This document shows, piece by piece, positions 12,027-22,737 of a stretch of DNA of 64,000 bases. Position 1 is the stretch's first letter. Every line of letters starts with the position of its first letter. The notes beneath the pieces are model-generated. The model was not told where the DNA came from. It ran no database searches and saw nothing but the letters and a program-made list of their open reading frames with translations. The stretch lies in contig JAKULF010000007.1 in assembly GCA_022661535.1 (NCBI GenBank), forward strand, positions 3,782,001-3,846,000, in the 5' to 3' direction. The position numbers were made by a program, and so were the translations under genes. Source of the DNA: Eutypa lata. Its lineage: Eukaryota; Ascomycota; Sordariomycetes; Xylariales; Diatrypaceae.

Positions 12027-12330
12027 TGGCGTATTTAAGTAGCCTGTAGAGTCGTCGCTAGATAGGCTAACTGTGAATGTGAACATCTAATAATTGTTTC
12101 CTATCCTGTGAAATACCTGAGACGCTTTGTACCGCTATGTCACTTGCTATGGTATGAGAGGTTGCATGCGAAGGTCACTGGGAATATGTATGTACTTTCC
12201 TGTTCTGCTAATAATAACAATATATACAACGCTAACCAACCTTTTGGTACCAAACATGCAACACTTTACCTACATCTATCTCTTGCTGAGTGAGTGAGTA
12301 AGGTACATAAACATAACACCAACCAACCGT
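12027..12330. other. Convergent intergenic spacer
   Basis: These 304 bases separate the lyase stop codon from the stop codon of the minus-strand G1/A4-like 3' fragment. No gene or clear terminator is visible. Confidence 0.5.
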
Positions 12331-12673
12331 TCAACCACTGAAGCTGAACTCCGGGATCTCAATGGTGCCGATATCCCAAGTGATGCCCCCGTCGCTCGTG
12401 GTCATCTCGCCCGTGACGCCCTCGGCCTTGCCCAGGGTCTGGTCGTAGTTGGGGTCGGCCGAGTCGAGGATGATCCGCGTGTTGATCCAGGAGTGGGCGG
12501 CGACCGTGCCGCAGTTCTCCTCGGCGCACTCCACCGCGCTGCCCCAGCCCTGCGCCTGCCCGCTGCTCGTCGACAGCGTCGCCACCTGCTCCCCGTTGAT
12601 CGACACCAGCTGCGTGTAGTTGCCCGACGCGTCGTCGAATATGTCTTTTTTTCCTTCCGTGTCAGCGTTTTCT
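12331..12673 (-). pseudogene. 3' fragment of a G1/A4-like secreted gene, cut off from its 5' half
   Basis: Reading right to left, an open frame containing DIFDDASGNYTQLVSINGEQ runs through SSGQAQGWGSAVEC and ENCGTVAAHSWINT to IPEFSFSG and TGA. This is the C-terminal half of fungal concanavalin-A-like proteins related to the eqolisin (G1, formerly A4) peptidases. It has no start codon of its own in a sensible place; the first internal Met is already within the beta sheet. The missing N-terminal half, on the same strand and in the right order, is at 21605-22097. At the site where eqolisins carry their catalytic Glu (an AEW-type motif), this copy seems to have AAHSW, so peptidase activity is doubtful. 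Sequence is GC-rich and free of RIP. The frame becomes closed at about 12674. Confidence 0.75.
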
Positions 12674-12720
12674 ACCTATGTAAGTCATATTGGTAGGGAG
12701 ACAGGTAAGTAGTTCAAAGC

Positions 12721-12815
12721 TACCGTAGTGGGAACTGGTGCGGGGCAACAATGATTATTGTGGCTTACAATGATTGTTTGACCAATAACGATTGTTCCCC
12801 AGACAATCATTGTTG
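12721..12815 (+). repeat. Left terminal inverted repeat with clustered ACAATSATTGTT-like motifs
   Basis: Four copies of a near-palindromic word occur: AACAATGATTATTG (12747-12760), ACAATGATTGTTT (12767-12779), AACGATTGTT (12787-12796) and ACAATCATTGTT (12803-12814), in alternating orientation. Such clusters resemble subterminal transposase-binding sites. The matching right end is at 21487-21599. Confidence 0.7.
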
Positions 12816-12889
12816 GGTTTTAAGTATTTGTAGGTTAAATTTGTATGGGCGGTATTTCCGACAAATAGGTCCGTGTTTATCCAGTTAAA

Positions 12890-15746
12890 TAAAGAGGGTA
12901 CGTTAACATAACATAACACAAAAAACATTATAGTTAATTATAAATCCTTATATTAACTGCTTTTATTAAGTATTATAAAGCATTAATTATCGAATTTATA
13001 ACTTTAAAAATACTTATAAAAACAAGTAATATTATAAAAGAAAATTATTTTTTAAAAAGTATATAAAGTTATAATAATTATTATTATTACGATATATATT
13101 ATAATTAATAAATAATTTAATAATATTTATTATAATAACAATTTATACGTTTTATATATTAAAAAGTTAAATTTATTAAAGCTTAATAAAGCGTTTAAAA
13201 ATCGTTAACGTTAACGTTAACGTTAAAATTAATATTAATTATATTAATATTACTTTTAAAATTATTTTTATCGTTATTATAATTAACTTAATCGTTGTAA
13301 TTATATATATTATTTATAAAATATATAACATTATTATCGTTATTACTTTTTCGTTAAAAATTACTTTATTTTTAAAAATTATTATTACGATTAATTAAAA
13401 TATTATAATTTAAAAGATTTAAATTAATATAAAGAAATTATCGATTTAATTAAAGCGAAATAAAAAAAACTTATTAATTATTAAATAATCGTTTATTAAA
13501 TTTTTAATTATTTTTACGAATACTTTTAAAGTTATAAACATTATTAAACGACGTATTAACGGTAAAAAATAAAGTAATAATTATTATTTTAATTTAAACG
13601 ATTTCGAACGTTAGTTTTTTTAAAGCGATTTTTTCGATAAAAATTATAATAACTTTTTTATTATTATTATTATACTTATATTACGAAAATTAATTAAGCT
13701 TAACATTTTAAAAATCATTATAAATAAAAATTATATTAAAAAAGTTAATTACTTTTTTATAAAAAATAATATTAAAGTTAAATTTAATATTTTTAAAAAA
13801 GTAAGTTATTTAAAATAACGATTTATTATTAAAGCTAGTTTAAATAATATTAATTAATATCGTATTATAAAAATAAAAAATAAATTTAATTTATAATTTT
13901 ATTACGTTTAATTTTACTTTTTATTAATTTTAATATTTTAAAATATAAATTTATAATAACTTATTTAAAATATTAAACTACGAGTTTATTTTTATTAATT
14001 TTATTAAATATTAAATTCGTATTAATAACTTTATAATAAACTTCGTTATAAAAGTTTTTAAAAAAATTAACGTTAATATAAATATTAAAAAACTTTATTA
14101 AAGCCGTTTTATTTATTATAAATTTAAAGTTAATAAATAATTATATATTAAATTATTTTAATATATTAAAAACATAAGTTTATATTTAATTAATATTATA
14201 TATAATGTAAATATTATATTAATTTACGTAAATATTATTAAAAATAAAATCGAATTTTTAATTATTAAAACGTTAAATTAAATATTTACGAAAATTATAA
14301 TAAATATTTAACGATATATTAACATTAAATAATACGGTTTTAATAACTTAAAAAGCGCTTTTATTAATATTTAAATTAATAAAATACTTTTTAAATTTTT
14401 ATTTAATAACGTTTTTTATAACGATAATTTTATTTTTAATTAATTAATTAAACTTTTTAAAAATATATACGATGTAATTAAAAAAATTATTATTAATAAT
14501 TTTTTTAATATTTATATAAATAATAAAAAGTAAAATATTTAAATAAGCTTTAATTAATGTTATATCTTTTTTTATCTTTTTAATAATTAAAGAAAATTTC
14601 GTTATAATAACTTTAACATTAACGAAAAATTTAATATTAAAAGTTTTATTAAAAATAATTATAATAATATTATTAAAAATATCGTTAAAGATATCGTTAA
14701 TAATATTATTAAAAATACCGCGAAAAAAAACGTTAAATTAATAAAAACTCTTTTATAATATTAAAAAAAATATTAATAATATATAAATAAAACATTATAA
14801 AATATACTTATAATTATAATTTAAAAAATACTTAAAAGTTAAAAGTTAACTTAAGGTTTTTTATAATTATTTCGAAAAGTATTATTAATATTTAAAATAT
14901 TATTAATGCCTTTAAAATTACATTAAAGTATATTATTTATAATATTATAATTAAAGTTAATATTTATTTTAAAAAAAATATTTAAGTATTAATATTTAAC
15001 GTATATTTAAAATAAAGATTAAAGTTATAATATATATTAATATTTATTATTTTAATTAATATTTTATAAACAATTAATTAAATTTAAATTATTAATTAAA
15101 ATAATAAAAAGATATTATAAAAAAAATAAATTAATAATTAAAATGTTATATTATAAATAATAAAAGTTATATATTAATAAATAATAAATAAAAAAAAAAT
15201 ATAATTATTTATTAAATATAATAATAAATATAATATTAATAATAAAAACGTAATAATAATAATTATAAATAATTTATTTTTAATATTTTAAATTAATAAA
15301 AATATTAATTAAAATATTATAAATAATTATTATTATTATTTTTATTATAATAATAAAACTTATATAAATAAAGAAAAAAAAAAGTAAAAAAAAATTAAAT
15401 TATTAAAAAAAAAAAAGTTTTAAATATTAAAATTTTTTTCGTAATAAATTATATAATTATAATTAATAAAATTTAAATTAATAATAAATAATTTATTTGT
15501 ATATTAATTAAAAGGTTAAAAATATTTAATAACGTATTATTTAAACTTTTTATCTTTTAAAATTAAATGAAATTATAAATAAATATTATTACGTATATAT
15601 ATATATAAAGGTTTTTAATAATTTAATAAATTTATTAATTAATAAAAATTTTTTTTTAATATTATATATATTAATTTTTTTTATAATTATATGCTTTTTT
15701 TATATTATAAAATATAAAGTAATTATATTATATATAAATATATATA

Positions 15747-15780
<34 letters not shown>

Positions 15781-18700
15781 TACATTATATATAATTTTTT
15801 TTTTTAAATATTATTATTAAAATATATAATTTATTAAATAATTTTTTTTATTAATTTTTTATTAATATTAATACGCTTAACTTTTATTATTAACTTAAGT
15901 ATTTTTTTATTTTATTTTTTAAATTATATATTATAATATTATTATATATTATATTAACTTATTTTTTATAATTATAATTATTAATTTTAATAAATATATA
16001 ACTTATTATATCGTTTTTACGATGTTTAAAGTTAAATTTAACTTCTTTAATATTAAACATTTATTTAAAAAACTTAAAAACTTTAAATTTAATAAATACG
16101 ATAATAATATTATAAATAAAAAAAATATTATTATATTTAATACTTTAAGCTTAAGCGAAATTATCGATTTAAATAATAATAATAACGTAAAAATAAATCT
16201 TAATAATATTAATATTAACGATAATAACTTTTTTAATAATAACTTTATCGATAATAACTTTTTTAATAACGATAAAATATTAAAATTAAAAGATAATATA
16301 TAAAAAATAAAATTCGATAAAAGTTAATTAAAGTTTAATTTTTATTTACATTTACGATTTAACTTTATTTTATTAAGTTTTATTAATATTAACGATTAAT
16401 TAATAAATATTATTAATTTAAAAAACGTTAATAATAAAAATGTAATAATTAAATTAATAAATTATATTATATAATTAAGTTTTTTCGATATAATTAATAT
16501 TATTAATTATAACGAAAGCTTTAATAAAACGCTTTAATTAAAGTAATTCGATTAAAATAACGTAAATTTTAACGAAAAATTAACTTAATTATAAATGTTT
16601 ATTATTTTATTTATTAAAATATTAATTTACGAAGTTATTAACGTTAATAAAGCCTTTAATATTTTAATATTTATTAAAATAAAACAAAATTAATTTATAA
16701 AAACCTTTATTATTAAAAAGTTTTTTATTATTTTTATTAATTTATAAAGTTTTAATCGTAATAATTAAATTACTTTACGTAAAAATCTTTAATTTATTCG
16801 TAATAAAAACGATAATATTATTAAAAAACTTATTAAGCTTTTAAAATAACTTTTAATTTTTATTAATCGTTATCGTAAATGTTTATTTTTTATTAATATA
16901 TAAAAAGTTAATATTTTGTTAAAAGTTAAAAAAATATTTATTAAAATTAAAAATTATTAATAAAAATTAATTAAGTAATTAAAAGCGCGTATTTAAAATA
17001 AAAAGCTTAAATAATATAAAAATAAAAAAAAGTTAAAAAAAGAAAATAAATAAAAGTTAATTTTTAATATAAAGCTTATTTATTTTAATTCGCCGTTAAT
17101 AATTAAAAACCTTATCTTTTTAAATATTATATATAATATTTATTAAAGCTTTAACGTATTCGTTAATTTTTTTAAAAAGCTTTATAAATTTAAAATATAA
17201 ATTAACTTTAATCGTATATTTATTAATTAATATTTACATTTACTTTTTAATAAAAAAGTTATTATTTTAATTAAAAATAATATTTATTATTAATATATTA
17301 ACTTTAATTATTATTATTATAAAATTAATAACGATAATAATAATATAATAAATTTTTATATTAATCGAGTTTTTAAATTTAATTAAAATATACGAATAAG
17401 TTTATATATAAATTAAAATAAAAAGATATTAACTTTTTAAATTTAATTATATATTAATGTTAATTTATTATAATTAAAAAATATTAATTTTAAACTTTTT
17501 ATAAAAAAAAATAAATTAATTTTATATATTAATTTAAAGCTTATTTATATCTTTAAAATTAATGTATTTATTTATATTTTTATTTATAAAAATTATACTT
17601 TTAAAAAATATTATAAAAATTTTAATCTTTTAAAATTTTATAAAAAAATTAAAAAGTTTTTTAAATATTATTAATTTAAAGGTTTTATAAAAATAAAGAA
17701 TTAATAAAATATAATTTATCGTATTATTATTAAAAAGCGCGATTTATTTTATAATATTATTAAAAAAATTATATCTTTTTATTATATTTATTTTATTTAA
17801 AATAAATTAAAAATTAAATATTATAATTATAATACTTTTAAGTTTTAATAAAATTAAAAAGTTATATTAATAAAAGTTATATTTTTTTTTATTAAAACTT
17901 TTATTAATAAATTTAATGTTTTTTTAAACTTATATTATAATTTAATAAATTATTATATTATTTTTTATAATTTTAATATTAAAAATCGTTTTCGTTTTAA
18001 TAATATTATACTTTTAATTTTAAAATTATATAATTTTAACTTTTTCGATATAATTAAAAACTTAAAAACTTTTATAAATTTCGATAAAAACGTTAAAATA
18101 ATTATTTATAAAAAAAAAATATTAATATTTATATAAACGATAATTTTTATTAAAGATATATTTTAATAAATAAATTTTCTTAAATTAATTTCGTATTATT
18201 AATTTTAACGATAATTTTTTTTTTTTTTAAATATAATATTTATTTATTATTAAATTTCTTTTTAATTTAATAACGTATTTTATTAATTTTATTAATTTCG
18301 TTAATTTTATTAATATTATTTAATTTACGAAATTTTATAAATAATTTACGTAATTATTTAATATTAAAGCTTTTTCGAAATATTTATTTAATTTATATTA
18401 ATTAACTTTTAAATAAAAAATAATAAATTTAAAAGCTTTTATACGTATAAGTTTTATCGTAATTATAACATTAACGTTAATTAAAAAAGTTTCGATTATA
18501 TTACGTACGAAAAATATTATCGTTAAATTAAAATTATATAATAAATTATAAATATATATTAAAGTATTAAGCGAAATATATATAATTAATAATAAAGATT
18601 TAATATACTTTATTTTATATTTAAAATTATTACTTTAACTTTTAATATTATTTTAATTTAACTTTACGATTTATATTATTTTAAATTTATTAATTTTTTT

Positions 18701-21110
18701 AACTTAATATATTTTTTCTTTTATAATAATATTTTTAACTTTAACGTTATTTAAAAATATACTTTATAATTACAAGCTTTTTAATTTTTCTTTAATATAA
18801 AACATTTATAATTATTTAAATATTATTTATTAAGTTATAAAATATTAACTTATAAATTATAAAATAAAATTATATTTATTTTTTTTCGTAATTAACTTTA
18901 ATAAAAGCATTTTAAATAAAGATTTTATATATAAGTTAATTAATATAATAATTTCGTTAATTTTATTATTATTATTATAATTATTATAATTTAAAGCTTT
19001 ATTATTTTAATAAGTAACATTGCGTTTAAAAACGATTATAATAATATTAAAAAAGTTATTAAAAAAAGTTATAATATTTTTAATAAATTATATTATATTA
19101 TTATAATAAAATCGTTTTATATTAAATTTTATATTAAATTTATTACTTTTTGTATTTAATCGATCGTTAATATTAAAATTATTTAATAATTTATTTTTAA
19201 ATTTAATATAAAAGTTATTTAAATTAAAAAAAAAACGGCTTTTATATATATAAAAAATATAATGCATTTTAATATTTATATCGATATATATTATTACGAT
19301 TTCGTAACGAAATATACGATAATAATTAATTATAATACGTTAATTAATAAAGATTTTTATCGATAAATTTAATATTATTTCTTTTTTTTTTTTTAAAATT
19401 TATATCGATTTATTTTAAAAATATTTATATTTTATAATATTACGATATTTTTTTTAAAGTAAATTATTAAAATAATATAATATTTATTTTAATTAATTAA
19501 TTAAAGCATTAAACTTATTTTTATAAATATAATTATTTAATTTTTATTATATTTTAATTTAACTTTAACTTTATTTAACTTTAACTTATTTTTTTATATT
19601 TTTTTATTAATAATACTTTTTTTAATAAATAATTTAAACGATATATATATAAAACGAATTATTTAAATATTAAAAAAGTTTTTTTTATAAAGCTTAATAA
19701 TTAATTAATAATTAAATTAATTTTATATAATGCTTTTAAAAAAAAAATCTTTAATTTATTAATAATATTTAATTTTTATATAATTATTATTTAACTTTAT
19801 TTAAATAAACTTTAATTCGTTTTAATTAAAATAAGTTTAATATATAAGTTTAAATAATATAAAATTAAAATAATTTTAAATTAAAAGTACTTTTTTCGAT
19901 TAATAAAATATATCGTAATTTTTTTATTATTAATAAAGTTTTATTAAAAAAAATTTATAATATTATTTATACGATATAAAATAATATCTTTATATCTTTT
20001 AAAATTAATTAAATATTTAAATTCTTTTTAATAAAGCTTTATTTAATTTATTATAAAAATTATAATAAATTAAATTATTAATTTATTATTTTTAATAAAA
20101 TTACGCTTATTTAATATATACGTAAGTTAATATTTAACCGGTCGATTTTAATAATTAAATAAGTTTTACACGTATATTATATTAATATAATAAGTTTTTT
20201 TAATTATAATTTTAATATATATTTTAAAATATTAATTTTATTATTATTTATTAATTTATTATAAAGTTATTATTAATTTAATAAATTAAATTTATTTTTT
20301 TAAAGTTAAAGTTATAAATTTATTAAATAAAACCTTTAATTATTAATTTAAATAAAAGTTTATTTTAATCGTTAATTTAATTAAAAATATAATATTAAAT
20401 AAATCTTTAATTATTAATTTAAATAAAAATTTATTTTAATTATTAATTTAAATAAAAGTTTATTTTAATCTTTAATTTAATTAATTTATTACGATATTAA
20501 TATAATAACGTTAATAATTTACTTTAAAATATACTTAATAATTAAATTAATTTAAAAATAAATATATTATATATAAAAATACGATTAACTTTTATATTAT
20601 AATAAAAAAATAAAACGTTTCGTAATTAATAAAAATAATATTATAATGTTTTATAATAATAATTACGATATAATCGATTATATTTTTCTTTTTAACGTTT
20701 ATAACATTTATTATATATTTATTATTATTATCTTTTTAAAATAAATTAATTAATATAATAAGTTATTAAATTTAAAAATTATATTTAAATAAAAAAACGC
20801 GTTTATTATTATTAATATTATCGTTATTAAACTTATTAAGTTTTACGTTATTTTAATTTTTAATATTAATTATATATTTAATAATTAAAATATTAAATTA
20901 TTATAAAAAATAAATAAAATATAATAAAATATATTTTAATTTATAATATTTAATATTTTTTAATATGCATTATCTTAAATAAATATAATTATTTAAATTA
21001 ATAAATGCTTTATTTTAATTTTAATTTTAAAGAATTACGATTAATATATTATAATATAATTATCGTAATTTAATCGATATTTCTTAACCGATTATTTTCA
21101 TTAAAATTAT
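12890..21110. repeat. RIP-saturated AT-rich core
   Basis: About 8.2 kb is composed almost only of A and T. The few remaining C and G lie mainly in CpG, with some CpT/ApG. CpA and its complement TpG are nearly absent: for example 13981-14100 contains none. That is the expected end state of repeat-induced point mutation (C to T at CpA on both strands) of a formerly repeated sequence. Every frame is full of stops except chance Asn/Phe/Ile/Lys runs. The original coding content cannot be read by eye. Confidence 0.92.
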
Positions 21111-21486
21111 CTATGCCACCTCTTTGTTTATATAAAGCCAAAGTTACTTTTTCGCAATCGGTTTTAGCATTAACATGAAGGGTTAAGATGCCAAGACGGT
21201 TATATGCTTACGACGAACGAACCTAGTGTAAGGAGTATGTATAAAATGATGAATATGTACTTAAGTTTGTATAAGTTTGTATAAATGGAATATGATAATT
21301 ATCCGGGCATATATCTTAATTATCGCAAAGGTTAATGGCAAGATGGCTGGTCGGAGATCTTAAATATAACATATTGCTTAATTGATTTTAATGGCTAAAA
21401 ATCTATAATACTTTAAATGTACGTGATATGTTATGTACAATGTAAAGCTTTATCCGGAAAATCTTAGCGTACAGACCATCCAGCTT

Positions 21487-21599
21487 AACAACGATTATTG
21501 GAGTTATAACGATTGTTTTGTGAAATAATGATTGTGATATAGCATAACGATTGTAAGGCCTACAATCGTTGTTTCGCCCTACTTAATCGCGCTGCGGTA
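21487..21599 (-). repeat. Right terminal inverted repeat with clustered motifs
   Basis: Five related words occur: AACAACGATTATTG (21487-21500), TAACGATTGTTTTG (about 21507-21520), AATGATTGTGA (about 21526-21536), TAACGATTGTAAG (about 21545-21557) and ACAATCGTTGTTT (21562-21574). Reverse-complemented, the end starts TACCGCAGCGCG and matches the left end at 12721. Several positions that are CG here are TG or CA on the left, consistent with light C-to-T change of the left copy. Confidence 0.7.
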
Positions 21600-21604
21600 C
21601 TTAT

Positions 21605-22097
21605 CTACCCTTTCGCTCTCAACTTATAATGCATCGTGATCTCGTCACTGGCACTAGCCGGCGTAGCGTCCGATTGGACGGGCATTTGGGAGTTATCTAA
21701 AATTTTCCCAAGATGTCAGTTAGTCAGTCAGTCAGCCTTTCAACGATTTCCTTCTCTCTCATCAGTTAAAAAACACCCCATCCAACCAACCAACAAACTA
21801 ACCTCCCGTCTTGACGAGCGTGTAGGCAAAGATGCTCCACTCGCTAGATTCCCAGTTGTCGGCAATCGACTGGATCAGGTCACCATTGGACGTCCCCATG
21901 CCCACCCAGAGCGAAGCGTCGCCGGAGCTGCCGCTGGGAGCGTTCGGCAGGACGAGAGTGGCTGTCGCCTCGCGGATCCAAGACCCACTGCCGACGGGGC
22001 CGGTGCTGAAGGCCGGTCCCATCGCCGCATCCACGGAGGTGAACGCGACGGCGGCGGCGGCGGCGAGGGTAGAGAGGACTTGGCGCGAGGGAGACAT
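21605..22097 (-). pseudogene. 5' fragment of the G1/A4-like secreted gene, truncated by the insertion
   Basis: Exon 1 (22097-21803) starts with a signal peptide MSPSRQVLSTLAAAAAVAFT and encodes GSGSWIREATATLVLPNAPS, LWVGMGTSNGDLIQ and SEWSIFAYTLVKTG, the N-terminal half of a G1/A4 (eqolisin) fold. DLIQ fits the position of the catalytic Gln. After a GTTAGT intron, exon 2 starts at 21696 and gives SASDEITMHYKL, then leaves the family pattern as RAKG and a stop at 21605, six bases before the transposon border. The expected continuation (FDDASGNYTQ and onward) is at 12331-12640 on the same strand. As it stands the locus could only make a secreted 128-residue fragment. The promoter side upstream looks undamaged. 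Confidence 0.75.
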
Positions 22098-22737
22098 TGT
22101 GATGCTGGTTATGGTGGTGGTGGCGGTAGATGCAGAAATGTTGGAGACTGTCCTCCTTTGAGCAAAAGGAAGAGGCGTCTATTTGAACTCATCGCAAGTA
22201 AGGTGTCTAAAACATGTCATGTTCGTAATACTGTGTTGTTTGTTTGATGTGTTCCGGGCGGTCGTTTCGCCATTGGTGGAGCATCTCGTATAGTTAGCCC
22301 GGGGGAGAGGCGGTTAATTAATCTGAAGCGCGGCGGTTCCGTTCTAGGGACCCGGCTCTTAGCCCTGTTCGGTAGGGGGTCTCGTAAACCTTTTCCCGAC
22401 TTGGTAATAGATGTTTTAGTGCGCCCGGGAGTTGTAGAGACAGAGGGGGGTTGGCTTGCGGAGTACCGGAGTTCGTATCACGGACGAGTCATGCGTTGTT
22501 TGGTCTACCTATAATCTTTTCTCCGTGGTGTGATGAGAGAGAATTCCCGGCACTTGGATCGTAGGATACCCACATGTGTACCCCTTTAATTGGGCTCAAT
22601 TATTAGTTACTAGTTAGGGTCAGACAAAAGTAAATAGAATAAATCGTCCGGGTATGACGTTGTGCCTAGTACTAAGTAGGTAAAGCATTGAGCTCTAGAT
22701 TGATCTTGTATTCAAGAAGATGTACGAATTTCTATCA
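22098..22737. other. Intergenic spacer
   Basis: The first part is the likely promoter of the broken G1/A4-like gene and the last part the 3' side of the AAA+ gene. No further gene is seen. Confidence 0.5.

Larger units (their letters stand above)
12721..21599. mobile_element. 8.9 kb insertion with TA ends and imperfect terminal inverted repeats
   Basis: The element interrupts a secreted G1/A4-like gene. Its left end reads TACCGTAGTGGGAACTGG and its right end, reverse-complemented, reads TACCGCAGCGCGATTAAG. Both ends continue into a GGG(C/G)-AACAA(T/C)GATT...GG(C)CTTACAAT(C/T)G block, so imperfect inverted similarity extends over roughly 60-120 bases. TA lies at both borders (12721-12722 and 21598-21599), which fits a TA target duplication. 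The outer 170 bases on the left and about 490 on the right have ordinary dinucleotides; the core is RIP-degenerate. This is a DNA transposon by structure; no transposase can be read, so its superfamily is open. Nested insertions are possible given the size. Confidence 0.7.

Noticed and set aside
16022..16303. 93-codon ORF in the AT core
   Set aside because: It is made almost only of Asn, Phe, Ile, Lys and Leu, as expected for stop-free chance in RIP-degenerate DNA; no domain resemblance.
12890..21110. AT-rich island as a centromere or mitochondrial insert
   Set aside because: Only 8 kb, bounded by inverted repeats with TA and sitting inside a split gene; near-total CpA/TpG loss points to RIP of a transposon. 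No mitochondrial gene or tRNA can be read.
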